A DNA stretch of 32,582 bases. It comes from Treponema sp. Its GTDB lineage: Bacteria > Spirochaetota > Spirochaetia > Treponematales > Treponemataceae. The notes beneath the pieces were generated by a model. The model did not search any database. It saw only the letters and a program-made list of their open reading frames with translations, and was not told where the DNA came from. Shown one piece after another: positions 25,401 through 32,582 of this stretch. Each line of letters starts with the position of its first letter. Within the stretch, counting starts at the first letter, position 1. Where the stretch lies: the NCBI GenBank assembly GCA_016297415.1, contig JAEDGQ010000009.1, forward strand, positions 1 to 32,582. Direction: 5' to 3'. The position numbers and the translations under genes were made by a program.

Positions 25401-25462
25401 GTGTTATAATGGGTAGTGGTGATTATGACAGGATTGGTAAAATTGTAAATTTGCCTTTATAA
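22433..25462 (+). CDS. Zinc metallopeptidase, M16C family (PreP/Cym1-like)
   Basis: The 1009 aa length is typical of M16C peptidases, which form a closed two-lobed chamber and degrade peptides. The inverted zinc motif HxxEH is H72-I-M-E75-H76, within GAAHIMEHSVLCGSEKYPLKDPF, and the downstream metal glutamate lies in QGVVYNEMKG. Further PreP features are FFPRLTPEIFAQEAHR and WYKPENCLVFLYGD. No signal peptide is seen, so it is probably cytoplasmic. It overlaps the fliG1-like gene by 17 bp. A second ATG at 22442 (MSKILKKG) would reduce this to 8 bp; AGGTAGGGA (22422-22430) does not decide between them. The co-location with liv genes suggests peptide or amino acid salvage (inference). Confidence 0.9.
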   Translation: MKFMSKILKKGDKYKNWTVINDFEIKDYHCHAIHLRHETTGLEVLHYLTDDTHNLFCFAFRTPNPESTGAAHIMEHSVLCGSEKYPLKDPFTQLSNQSVKTYLNALTMADRTLYPGSSIVKADYFNLMSVYGDAVFFPRLTPEIFAQEAHRIEIDKNGEPQIQGVVYNEMKGCYSDFTGVALDAADHALLKGSIFEKDSGGDPLEIPYLTYEKYVEFHKKWYKPENCLVFLYGDIPTVEQLDFLEKEILNRLEKRNPEFKWSEKIHDEIIKQHLAYVTAPEVKEPLSVRALGPAGQDSGKKSTVFVTWNIGLSTEAVESMEKFMLSRIFFNNDGTPLRKALESSDLGEDIAPGCGISARYTTLYSVGLRGVKSEDVSKVKDLIFNTLEKIVEDGISEEEIDSAFMEYEFYQRYVKQNPGLVYKNKPIDAWVYGFDIEKFIVNRAIIKQVKEKFKTEKGYIESLIKKFFLDNKSYVVSEIVPSEDFVAEREKAEKKIIQELLASTSLDEIKKQNDKLHQFQTSKDDVSCLPNLKPQDFIGEIDKFLKDCEIGFDSIPVENGKSVNLFTSAAHTNGITNFDVYYPIDALDLEDYPWITLFTSVVSDCGWGNLDWAEAARVTALHTGGIYAGVQTTSVSKSVKSSSKASLLNVSGREWICFSLEVLDEKIEEGLKLLADNINLVNFKDSKRIKNIAVELRNDVESSVIPNGHHYAITRCGRHMNRSNALDDLFDGLSFVINLHQQSKADPKETGKRFEKMFNKLKTGGGFIHIITEKETIEKAKPAIETFAKSINLLPLQPPQEKNFADIIALTDINGPVKSGECECFKIPGQSGFASQVTPATQYGLKLNGPEDVAAHWLSQILLWERIRTVGGAYGGFCSTEPVNGLLRFATYRDPTPELSCDVFDKCVEEACSIDFTEQEVEKAVMGTFSDYIRPKNPSAMAKDSFIRFLHAIEKEDRKEKILSLLTTDAASMKKALNNLSKLSKDNKYRVIMGSGDYDRIGKIVNLPL

Positions 25463-25489
25463 TTAAATAAGCATAAGGAGATTTAGTAT

Positions 25490-25708
25490 ATGAATAAAAA
25501 GTTTGACACATGTATTAAAATGATGAGACAGCTTGTTTCCGATATTCAGGGTGCTCCTTATCCAAGTGAACAGTTTGAACCGGAACTTTACAGAATCTGG
25601 TATGAACATGTTCAGAAAGCTGCCGTTGAATGTTTTGAATATCTTGATGATAACTTCCCTGAAGAAAAAGAAGATTTTGATAAAACTCTCAACAAGATGT
25701 TTAAATAA
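25490..25708 (+). CDS. Small acidic protein of unknown function
   Basis: A 72 aa, soluble, largely helical protein rich in Asp/Glu and aromatic residues (GAPYPSEQFEPELYRIWYEH). I do not recognise the family. It is believed to be real because AAGGAGA sits 8 nt before the ATG, codon use matches its neighbours, and it fills the space 27 nt after the peptidase gene. It has no signal peptide, membrane segment or Cys cluster. It is probably transcribed with the peptidase. Confidence 0.65.
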   Translation: MNKKFDTCIKMMRQLVSDIQGAPYPSEQFEPELYRIWYEHVQKAAVECFEYLDDNFPEEKEDFDKTLNKMFK

Positions 25709-25719
25709 TGCTTAACTGA

Positions 25720-25776
25720 AATCCCATTTTTGCCGAAATAATAAGTGGAATATTTTTTTTCTGGCAAGGTGGGATT
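25720..25776 (+). promoter_or_regulatory. Hairpin that buries the ribosome site of the next gene
   Basis: AATCCCATTTT (25720-25730) pairs with AAGGTGGGATT (two bases are G-U) and, after a one-base bulge, GCC (25732-25734) pairs with GGC (25763-25765). The stem is about 14 bp around a 28 nt A/U-rich loop. The strong ribosome site AAGGTGGG (25766-25773), 7 nt before the ATG at 25781, is entirely inside the right arm. No T-run follows, so it is not a usual terminator. Confidence 0.55.
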
Positions 25777-25780
25777 CTAA

Positions 25781-26947
25781 ATGGCTTCCAAAAAACTCAG
25801 TCATTTTGACAATTATTTATTAAAAGGAAAACTCAGACGTAACGGTTATGAACACTGGCGTTATGTCTTTACAGGTGTTGATAAAGTTACAGGCGAACAG
25901 CGCCCTTTTTTTATTGAACTTTATTACATTAATCCTCTTATTTCTCCAAAATCACCCGTTATAGCTCAAAAATCACGTCCAAAAATGTCAGCTTCTGATT
26001 TGCAGTATGCCCTTGCTGGTACACTGTCAGCTCAATCAGCTTCTCAGGAATTAAATGTGCAGCCAAGCTATGTTTTAATTAAAGCTGGTGCTTATGGTGA
26101 AAATGGAAAACAGTTTAATAAATTCCTTCCTGCCGCATCTCTTGTTTATTCAAAAAGTGAGAATTCATTTAAAGCAGAAAATTTTCTTTTTGGACCTGAT
26201 GTCCTTACTGGAGAAATTACTGTAAGTCCAAAAGAGCTGAGAGAACAGCCTGAGTTACTTTGTTCATCTGGTATGATAGACTGGAAGCTTCATTACGAAA
26301 GAGTAGTTGAATGTGATGAATTAGGAACAAAAAAATCAGCATCCTGGACTCCAGGCGGTGCTAAAACAATATTTGCAGGTTTAATTCATATGGATGGAAA
26401 AGAATTTACAGTAATTCCTAGAAGTTCTTCAGGTTACATTGATAAACTTTGGGGTTCGGAACTGCCAAATCCATTTTTCCATCTGGCTTCCTCAAACCTT
26501 ACAAGTGTTATTTCAGGAAAACCTCTCTTAAAATCCTGTTTTGCAGTAGAAGGAGAATTTGAAAAAAAACTGAGTATTTTGCTTAATCTGGAAGATGAAA
26601 AAATTTGTCTGAACGGCAATTCTTTTTTCAACAACTATAAAGAAATTCATAACTGGTCCCAGATGCCTTCTGATGCAGACGGTGATAAACTTCACTGGAC
26701 TGTAAGCGTCCATAAAAAGAAGCTTGTTATTGATATGGATATTTACTGTAAAACTACAGAAATGTTTGTACGGGATTACGAAGTTCCACAGAGCAGTAAA
26801 AAACTGCTTAAAGTTCTTGGTGGTGGTACTGGTTTTGGGGAAATTAGAATTTATAAAAAAACTGGTCAGAATCTGGAACTGATGGAACATGCAAATGTCC
26901 TTGATTGTATCTGTGAATACGGAACAATTGACGATAAAGAAGAATAA
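25781..26947 (+). CDS. Tocopherol-cyclase-like (lipocalin-like) protein
   Basis: The 388 aa protein has no signal peptide or membrane helix. Its strongest clue is SSGYIDKLWGSELPNPFFHLASSNL, which resembles the signature of tocopherol-cyclase/VTE1-like proteins (GY-x-x-K-x-WG-x-x-x-P and a following W/F-rich strand). An N-terminal GYEHWRYVFTGVDKVTGE also fits the family's opening, which often reads GWYFK-like. The family is built on beta-barrels that bind hydrophobic molecules; in bacteria the substrates are mostly unknown, and a real tocopherol cyclase activity is not implied. A terminator follows. Function remains open. Confidence 0.5.
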   Translation: MASKKLSHFDNYLLKGKLRRNGYEHWRYVFTGVDKVTGEQRPFFIELYYINPLISPKSPVIAQKSRPKMSASDLQYALAGTLSAQSASQELNVQPSYVLIKAGAYGENGKQFNKFLPAASLVYSKSENSFKAENFLFGPDVLTGEITVSPKELREQPELLCSSGMIDWKLHYERVVECDELGTKKSASWTPGGAKTIFAGLIHMDGKEFTVIPRSSSGYIDKLWGSELPNPFFHLASSNLTSVISGKPLLKSCFAVEGEFEKKLSILLNLEDEKICLNGNSFFNNYKEIHNWSQMPSDADGDKLHWTVSVHKKKLVIDMDIYCKTTEMFVRDYEVPQSSKKLLKVLGGGTGFGEIRIYKKTGQNLELMEHANVLDCICEYGTIDDKEE

Positions 26948-26973
26948 AAACTATTTTATTTTATAAATTAGAA

Positions 26974-27001
26974 CGGCTGATTAAAATCAGCTGTTTTTTT
27001 T
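26974..27001 (+). terminator. Intrinsic terminator before clpB
   Basis: GCTGATT (26976-26982) and AATCAGC (26985-26991) form a tight stem followed by G and eight T. Confidence 0.8.
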
Positions 27002-27059
27002 GCCGTTTAAGTTTTTTTTTAGTATTTTAAAAATGTAATTAAAAATCGGGAGGTCACAT

Positions 27060-29639
27060 ATGAATTATGATCAGTTTACTTTAAAAACTCAGGAAGCTTT
27101 GCAGACCGCAAGCAGCCTTGCTCAGCAGAATGACCACAGTGAAATTTGTCCGGAACATCTTTTAAAAGCACTTCTGGAACAGAAAGATGGAATTGTAAAA
27201 CCTGTTATTGAAAGGATAGGCGTTAATACATCTGAACTGTCAGCCGAATTAAATAAAATAATGGATACTTTTCCAAAAGTAACAGGGGCTGTACAGGTTA
27301 ATTTGTCGTCATCTGCACAAAAAATTCTTGCCAAATCAGAAAAATATATGTCTGATTTTAAAGACAGTTTTCTTAGTGTGGAACATCTGCTTCTTGCTAT
27401 GAGCGAAAGTGAAAGCAGGGCTGGTGAACTTCTTAGAAAATTCAATGTAAACAAAACAACTATTCTTGAAAGCTTAAAAGCCGTTCGTGGTAATCAGACT
27501 GTAGATTCTCAGGATCCGGAAGGAAAAATGCAGGCTCTGGAAAAATATTGCAGCGATCTTACAGCAAGAGCCAGACAGGACAAAATAGATCCTGTAATCG
27601 GACGTGATGAAGAAATCCGTCGTGTTATGCAGGTACTTGTTCGAAGAACAAAGAATAATCCTGTTTTGATTGGCGAACCTGGCGTCGGTAAAACTGCAAT
27701 TGTTGAAGGTCTTGCCCGCCGTATTGCTTCCGGAGATGTTCCAGACAGCCTTAAAAATAAAAGACTTCTGGCTCTTGATATGGGAAGTCTTGTAGCTGGA
27801 GCAAAGTTCAGAGGTGAATTCGAGGAACGCTTAAAAGCAGTTATTGAAGAAGTTTCTAAAAGTGAAGGACAGATTATTCTCTTTATTGATGAACTTCATA
27901 CAATTGTTGGAGCAGGTGCTTCAGAAGGAAGTATGGATGCTTCAAATCTGTTAAAACCTGCACTTGCAAGAGGTGAATTGAGAGCTATTGGTGCTACAAC
28001 CTTAAATGAATACAGAAAGTATATTGAAAAGGATAGTGCCCTTGAAAGACGTTTCCAGCAGGTTTATTGCAGCGAACCATCAGTCGAAGATACAATTGCC
28101 ATCCTTCGTGGTTTGCGTGACAAATACGAAATTCATCATGGTGTAAAAATTAATGATGAGGCTCTTGTTGAAGCTGCAGAACTTTCAAACAGATATATTA
28201 CAAATCGTTTTATGCCTGATAAAGCTATTGATCTTGTAGATGAAGCTGCAAGTCGTCTTAAGATGGAAATTGAAAGTGAGCCAACAGCTCTTGATCAGCT
28301 GGAAAGAAAAATTCTTCAGCTTCAGATTGAAAAACAGTCCTTAAGTAAAGAAGACGACAAAGCCAGTCTTGAAAGACTTGAAAAGCTTGAAAAAGAACTT
28401 ACAGAGGTTACTGCTTCAAGAGATGCCATGCGCTTAAAGTGGCAAAACGAAAAAGATTCAATTGATAAGGCTCGTAAACTTAAAGAACAGCTGGAAAATG
28501 CACGTTTTGAAGAAGAAAAATTCACACGTGAAGGGAATCTTGCCAAAGCAGCAGAATATAAGTATTCAATAATTCCGGAACTTGAAAAAAATCTTAAAGA
28601 AGCTCAGAAAAACGATGAGGACCGTAAATTAAATACTTCGGAATCTTTGCTGCGACAGGAAGTAACTGAAGAAGATATAGCAAGAGTTGTATCCTTGTGG
28701 ACTGGTATTCCATTAAGCAAAATGATGACAAGCGAGAAACAGAAATATGTTAAGCTTGAAAATGTACTTCATAAAAGGGTTATCGGTCAGGACGAAGCGG
28801 TAACTGTTGTAAGTGATGCAATTCGACGCAACAAGGCCGGCTTAAATGATCCTAACAAACCTCTTGGAAGCTTTATGTTTATAGGACCTACAGGTGTTGG
28901 AAAAACAGAACTTGCAAAAACTCTGGCAGATTTTCTTTTCAATGATGAAAAAGCCCTTACACGAATTGATATGTCTGAGTACATGGAAAAATTCAGTGTT
29001 AGCCGTCTGATTGGAGCTCCTCCAGGATATGTTGGTTATGATGAAGGCGGTCAGCTTACAGAAGCAGTACGCCGAAGACCATACAGCGTAATTCTTTTTG
29101 ATGAAGTTGAAAAAGCACATCCAGATGTATTCAATGTTCTGTTACAGGTGCTTGATGATGGACGACTTACAGACAGTCAGGGAAGAGTAGTAGATTTTAA
29201 AAATACTATCATAATTATGACTTCTAACTTAGGAAGTGATTTGATTCTTGAAAACGGAGACAAATCTCCTGAAGAATTAAAATCAAAAATTGATGTACTT
29301 TTAAAATCAACTTTCAGACCAGAATTCCTGAACAGAATTGATGAAATAGTAATGTTCAAGAAACTTGGTAAGGAAGTTATAAGCGGAATTGTAAAACTTC
29401 AGCTTGAAAGAGTTGCCAAACGTCTTGAAGGAAAAAGAATTAAACTGGATTTTGATGAAAGTTCAATATCTTTCCTTTGCGAAAAAGGCTATGATCCTGC
29501 TTTTGGTGCCAGACCTGTAAAGAGGGCAGTACAGAGTTATCTGGAAAATCCACTGGCTAAGGAAATCCTTAATGGAAATATTCAGGAAAATTCCACAATT
29601 AAGGTTTATCAGAAAGAGGATTCCCTGGCTTTTGATTAA
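27060..29639 (+). CDS. clpB: ATP-dependent chaperone ClpB
   Basis: A hexameric AAA+ disaggregase that works with DnaK to rescue aggregated proteins. The order is Clp N domain (1-145), NBD1 with Walker A GEPGVGKT (205-212) and Walker B LFIDELH, the coiled-coil middle domain (about 400-525, rich in Glu/Lys/Leu), NBD2 with Walker A GPTGVGKT (609-616) and VILFDEVEKAHPDV, and the C-terminal D2-small domain. The middle domain and 859 aa length separate it from ClpA and ClpC. GGGAGGT precedes the ATG. No CIRCE operator is visible in the 112 bp upstream, and no clear sigma-70 promoter, so heat-shock control is not evident from sequence. Confidence 0.96.
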   Translation: MNYDQFTLKTQEALQTASSLAQQNDHSEICPEHLLKALLEQKDGIVKPVIERIGVNTSELSAELNKIMDTFPKVTGAVQVNLSSSAQKILAKSEKYMSDFKDSFLSVEHLLLAMSESESRAGELLRKFNVNKTTILESLKAVRGNQTVDSQDPEGKMQALEKYCSDLTARARQDKIDPVIGRDEEIRRVMQVLVRRTKNNPVLIGEPGVGKTAIVEGLARRIASGDVPDSLKNKRLLALDMGSLVAGAKFRGEFEERLKAVIEEVSKSEGQIILFIDELHTIVGAGASEGSMDASNLLKPALARGELRAIGATTLNEYRKYIEKDSALERRFQQVYCSEPSVEDTIAILRGLRDKYEIHHGVKINDEALVEAAELSNRYITNRFMPDKAIDLVDEAASRLKMEIESEPTALDQLERKILQLQIEKQSLSKEDDKASLERLEKLEKELTEVTASRDAMRLKWQNEKDSIDKARKLKEQLENARFEEEKFTREGNLAKAAEYKYSIIPELEKNLKEAQKNDEDRKLNTSESLLRQEVTEEDIARVVSLWTGIPLSKMMTSEKQKYVKLENVLHKRVIGQDEAVTVVSDAIRRNKAGLNDPNKPLGSFMFIGPTGVGKTELAKTLADFLFNDEKALTRIDMSEYMEKFSVSRLIGAPPGYVGYDEGGQLTEAVRRRPYSVILFDEVEKAHPDVFNVLLQVLDDGRLTDSQGRVVDFKNTIIIMTSNLGSDLILENGDKSPEELKSKIDVLLKSTFRPEFLNRIDEIVMFKKLGKEVISGIVKLQLERVAKRLEGKRIKLDFDESSISFLCEKGYDPAFGARPVKRAVQSYLENPLAKEILNGNIQENSTIKVYQKEDSLAFD

Positions 29640-29666
29640 TCAGTTAATGAGTTTTTTTGTTCAATT

Positions 29667-29675
29667 TGATATAAT
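29667..29675 (+). promoter_or_regulatory. Extended -10 element, near-leaderless start
   Basis: TGATATAAT is an extended -10 motif (TG-N-TATAAT). The ATG at 29682 is 6 nt downstream, so transcription would start at or very near the start codon. No ribosome site and no good -35 box are seen. Confidence 0.5.
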
Positions 29676-29681
29676 TCAAAT

Positions 29682-30179
29682 ATGAAAATTAAAACAGGTT
29701 TAATTGTATTAACAATATTATTTTCTGCATCATTTGCTTTTGCCGAATATGGTTTAGGCGGTGATGCAGGATTTAATTCTTCACTTTTTATTGAAAAAGA
29801 AGGAGAACCGGCTCTGGGGATTTCCTTTAGAAGTGATGAGTCTCCCTGGTGTGTTACTGCATTTGCAGAACCTTTTGATTCTACTGCCGGAATTTTTCTT
29901 GATAACTGGTTTGTTTACGAAAAGGCAGGCTCACTGCTGGAGTTTTTTACTTTCTGGGGAGCTGGACTTTCCGGGGATTATTACGGAAACTCATTGTATT
30001 TTGGACCAAGGCTGGGAATAGGTCTTGATATGTTTCTTTCAGAAAACAGAAATCTTGAGTTTTATCTGCAGGGTGCCTGGCATCCCCGTTTCGGCTATAA
30101 GAAAAATAATGACTTTGAATTTTCATTTAAGCCTTTTTCTATTCCTGTAAACGGCGGTCTTAGAATCTGGGTAAGATAA
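29682..30179 (+). CDS. Small secreted or outer-membrane beta-barrel-like protein
   Basis: A 165 aa protein with a clear signal peptide (residues 1-21, cleaved after AFA). The mature part alternates hydrophobic and polar residues with many Gly, Phe and Tyr, and ends in an aromatic/basic strand (GGLRIWVR), as small outer-membrane beta-barrels do. It resembles the small OmpA-like barrels annotated in spirochaetes, but I cannot name a family with certainty. It converges on rlmJ, with 2 nt between the two stop codons and no room for a separate terminator. Confidence 0.6.
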   Translation: MKIKTGLIVLTILFSASFAFAEYGLGGDAGFNSSLFIEKEGEPALGISFRSDESPWCVTAFAEPFDSTAGIFLDNWFVYEKAGSLLEFFTFWGAGLSGDYYGNSLYFGPRLGIGLDMFLSENRNLEFYLQGAWHPRFGYKKNNDFEFSFKPFSIPVNGGLRIWVR

Positions 30180-30181
30180 AA

Positions 30182-31048
30182 TTATTCAGCAAGAAGTTTA
30201 TGAAGCAGAGGAAGTATTTCTTCTGCTTTTTCTTTTAGTCCATAAGGCGGATTTACAATAATCATTCCACTTCCATACAGTTTTGCAAGGCCTGTCATTT
30301 GTTCAGGTTCTTTCACTTTTAATTCCAGAATAAGAGTCTTTTCATCTTCATTGCCAGCATTGTGTTGTTCAACTGTAAGAGTAATTAATTCTTTCATTCT
30401 GTCTATCTGGGATTCTCTATGGGATAAAAGCGGATACCAGATTAAATATGTTCCTGTGTTCCATTTTTTATAAGCAGTGAGAAATAAATCTGTTGTTTCA
30501 GTAAAATCATTTTCATCTTCATAACTTGGGTCAATGATTACGCAGCCTCTTTTTACAGCAGGTGGAATTACAGCTTTAGCCATTTCAGAAGCATTTCTCT
30601 GATGTATTGAAACTGCAGGTATGTCTGATTTTTGAATTATCAGCGGATGTTTCATATTAGATTTAAGTTCGTTTATAACCTGAGGATGAAATTCATTAAG
30701 AATAAGACTGTCATTTACACGCATAAAACAGCGGGCAATTTCCGGCGAACCCGGGTATAATCCTTTTTTTAGATATTCTTCTGCAATTGAAAAATAACCG
30801 CTTGAATCAATTTCTTTCAGTTTCTTGAATTCTGTATTTTCAAAAAGTTTCTGGATTCCAGACTTAGCTTCTCCTGTTTTTAAAAGTCTTTCATCTGAAA
30901 GGGAATAAATTCCTGAAGCTGAATGTGTATCTATAACTGTAAAAGGTTTATCTTTTTTTAAGAGATGTTTGAGAACCATAGAAAAGGTAAGGTGCTTAAT
31001 AATATCTGCGTGATTTCCAGCATGAAAAGCGTGAATGTAACTTAGCAT
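30182..31048 (-). CDS. rlmJ: 23S rRNA (adenine(2030)-N6)-methyltransferase RlmJ
   Basis: RlmJ methylates A2030 (E. coli numbering) of 23S rRNA using SAM. The opening MLSYIHAFHAGNHADIIKH is almost the E. coli signature. A SAM-binding motif is DTHSASGIYSL, YPGSP follows, and the C-terminal NPPYGL is in place. The catalytic motif normally reading DPPYE is DPSYE here (D173-P-S175-Y176), a mild departure. The 288 aa length is normal. It is the only - strand gene in the window, convergent with the small secreted gene and divergent from tyrS across a 167 bp AT-rich gap. Its ribosome site is weak. Confidence 0.9.
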   Translation of the reverse strand: MLSYIHAFHAGNHADIIKHLTFSMVLKHLLKKDKPFTVIDTHSASGIYSLSDERLLKTGEAKSGIQKLFENTEFKKLKEIDSSGYFSIAEEYLKKGLYPGSPEIARCFMRVNDSLILNEFHPQVINELKSNMKHPLIIQKSDIPAVSIHQRNASEMAKAVIPPAVKRGCVIIDPSYEDENDFTETTDLFLTAYKKWNTGTYLIWYPLLSHRESQIDRMKELITLTVEQHNAGNEDEKTLILELKVKEPEQMTGLAKLYGSGMIIVNPPYGLKEKAEEILPLLHKLLAE

Positions 31049-31215
31049 AAATTAAGAATATCAAAAAAAACGTTCTAATTGAATAGACATCTAAAAATCG
31101 GTAAAATACTTTTACGGATATTTAAAATTTCAAAGTTTTTTCAGAAAAATTGTAAATTTTAAATGACCAGACAGCTTTAATTTACCATTAATACTAAAAA
31201 AGTAAGGAAATATAA

Positions 31216-32460
31216 ATGAATAAAGCACTTGAAACTCTTAAAGCCCGCGGTTTTTTCGCTCAGTGTACTGACGAACAGGGACTTTCTGATTTAATGGACA
31301 AGGGACCAGTAACTTTCTATGTTGGTTGTGATCCAACAGGTCCTTCTCTTCATATTGGACACATGGTTCCATTTTTTGCACTTCGTCATCTTCGTGAAGC
31401 AGGTCATCGTGGTATCGCTTTGATTGGTGGTGGTACAGCCCGTATTGGTGACCCATCTGGTAAAACAGAAATGCGCAAAATGATTTCTTACGAACAGATT
31501 GATGAAAACGCTGCAAATATTAAAGCCCAGCTGGATAAATTTATTGGTTTTGACGATAAAACAGCATTCAGTGATAATAACAAAAACTGGCTTGCAGATA
31601 TGAATTATATCGACTTCCTTCGTGATATAGGTTCCTGTTTTTCTGTAAACCGCATGCTTACATTTGAAGCTTACAAACAGCGTCTTGAAAGAGGCCTTTC
31701 TTTCATTGAATTTAACTATCAGCTTTTACAGGCTTATGATTTTTACATGCTGCACCAGCGCCATGGTTGTGTACTTCAAATTGGTGGTGATGACCAGTGG
31801 GGTAATATTACAGCCGGTGTAGATCTTATTCGTCGTAAACTTGGTGGAACAACAGAACTTAATGCTGAACATCAGGCTTATGGTCTTACATTCCCGCTTA
31901 TTACACGTTCAGACGGTAAAAAAATGGGTAAGACAGAAAAAGGTGCCATCTTCCTTGATAAAAACCTTACATCTGTTTATGACTTCTTCCAGTACTGGAG
32001 AAATGTTGCTGATCCGGATGTTGAAAAATTCTTTAAACTCTTTACATTCCTTTCTCTGGATGAAATCAGTAAGATTTGCAGTGGAAACATCAATGAAGCA
32101 AAAGAACGTCTTGCTTACGAAGTAACTGCTATAATTCATGGAAAAGAAGAAGCTGATAATGCACTTGCCGGTGCAAAAGCTGCTTTCGGCGGTGAAGGTG
32201 ATAAAAGTCAGATGCCAACTGTTGAATTTTCAAAAGCAGATCTTGATGCAGGAATTGGTCTTTTGAATCTTTTCACAACTGCAAAACTTACAGCTTCTAA
32301 TGGTGATGCACGCCGTCTTGTACAGGGAAATGGTGCCGCACTTAACGGAAATGTAATTACTGATGTTAAATATACAGTTACAAAAGCAGATCTTGATTCT
32401 GATGGTGAACTTGTTGTTCGTGCAGGAAAGAAAAAGTTCTGCCGCGTAATCTTCAAATAG
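31216..32460 (+). CDS. tyrS: Tyrosyl-tRNA synthetase
   Basis: A class I aminoacyl-tRNA synthetase charging tRNA-Tyr. It has the substrate region FYVGCDPTGPSLHIGH with the HIGH motif, DDQWGNI of the tyrosine pocket, and KMGKT as the KMSKS-type loop. A C-terminal S4-like RNA-binding domain begins about residue 350 (DARRLVQGNGAALNGNVI). The 414 aa length is normal. AAGGAA lies 6 nt before the ATG. No T-box leader is present in the upstream gap; a possible -10 TTAATA (31188-31193) has no clear -35. Repeat copy D starts 10 nt after the stop. Confidence 0.96.
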   Translation: MNKALETLKARGFFAQCTDEQGLSDLMDKGPVTFYVGCDPTGPSLHIGHMVPFFALRHLREAGHRGIALIGGGTARIGDPSGKTEMRKMISYEQIDENAANIKAQLDKFIGFDDKTAFSDNNKNWLADMNYIDFLRDIGSCFSVNRMLTFEAYKQRLERGLSFIEFNYQLLQAYDFYMLHQRHGCVLQIGGDDQWGNITAGVDLIRRKLGGTTELNAEHQAYGLTFPLITRSDGKKMGKTEKGAIFLDKNLTSVYDFFQYWRNVADPDVEKFFKLFTFLSLDEISKICSGNINEAKERLAYEVTAIIHGKEEADNALAGAKAAFGGEGDKSQMPTVEFSKADLDAGIGLLNLFTTAKLTASNGDARRLVQGNGAALNGNVITDVKYTVTKADLDSDGELVVRAGKKKFCRVIFK

Positions 32461-32470
32461 ATAGAAGAAT

Positions 32471-32582
32471 AAAAGGGGCTGTCCAATAAGTTTGCATTAC
32501 GGTGGTTGAGTTTATCGAAACCACCATATTTAGTGTAGCAGTCATTTCGACGAGTGGTTCCTGAGCCTGTCGAAGGGTGGTT
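32471..32582 (+). repeat. Palindromic repeat family, copy D (left part only)
   Basis: The left 112 bp of a copy in the same orientation as A and C, cut by the window end. The outer arm AAAAGGGGCTGTCC is intact, unlike copy C. From 32488 onward it is identical to 17314-17408. The last 11 bases GAAGGGTGGTT equal the first 11 bases of the window. Confidence 0.92.

Noticed and set aside
27002..27059. CIRCE operator before clpB
   Set aside because: No TTAGCACTC/GAGTGCTAA pair or similar 9-N9-9 inverted repeat is present.
31049..31215. T-box leader before tyrS
   Set aside because: The 167 bp gap is AT-rich, lacks a terminator stem and T-box-like sequence, and is short for such a leader.
1..32582. 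Circular element, suggested by matching ends
   Set aside because: The shared 11 bases belong to a dispersed repeat, and the gene content (tyrS, clpB, dapB) is chromosomal.

Overview
The window looks like a piece of a spirochaete chromosome, most likely a host-associated (gut or rumen) Treponema. The main reasons are: a divergent second FliG of the FliG1 type (spirochaetes carry two), a biotin-dependent sodium-pump oxaloacetate decarboxylase, AT-rich coding sequence with AGGAGG ribosome sites, and overall protein character. The genus call is inference from recognised protein families, not from a marker gene. There is no rRNA, tRNA, CRISPR array, phage or transposase gene. Almost all genes lie on the + strand; only rlmJ is on the - strand.

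Layout. 1-1449: an orphan MalK/UgpC-type sugar ABC ATPase (msmK-like) bracketed by two copies of a palindromic repeat. 1450-3515: a GC-rich segment and an RNase II family exoribonuclease. 3531-3784: a second, MITE-like palindromic element. 3831-7788: aspartate kinase, a 2TM channel with an RCK/TrkA-N domain, a stand-alone cyclic-nucleotide-binding protein and dapB, closed by an intrinsic terminator. 7910-11814: two tandem, paralogous membrane EAL proteins. 11871-15931: oadG-oadA-oadB, the Na+-translocating oxaloacetate decarboxylase, with two biotinyl domains on OadA and a long N-terminal extension on OadB. 16103-21126: livK, (repeat), livH-livM-livG-livF, a branched-chain amino acid ABC importer. 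21127-25462: fliG1-like and an M16C metallopeptidase, apparently continuing the liv transcription unit. 25490-26947: a small unknown gene and a tocopherol-cyclase-like protein whose ribosome site is buried in a hairpin. 27060-32460: clpB, a small secreted protein, rlmJ (-) and tyrS, followed by another repeat copy.

How genes work together. lysC and dapB belong to the aspartate-to-lysine/DAP route; the channel and cyclic-nucleotide protein sit between them and look translationally coupled. oadGAB would use oxaloacetate decarboxylation to pump Na+. The EAL pair lowers cyclic-di-GMP, a signal often tied to motility, and fliG1 is a flagellar switch component.

The main non-coding theme is a family of about 150-175 bp palindromic repeats (four copies: 1-76, 1298-1449, 17297-17469, 32471-32582). 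Their outer arms form a terminator-like stem (AAAGGGGCTGTCC / GGACAGCCCCTTT). Three copies lie 10-27 nt behind a stop codon. The copy inside the liv operon has a mismatched stem and a short T-run, as if it had lost terminator strength. Both window edges fall inside copies of this repeat, so the window is probably a contig broken at repeats. Good sigma-70-like promoters (TTGAAN, 17 nt, TATAAT) precede several units, and three genes seem to be transcribed with almost no 5' leader.
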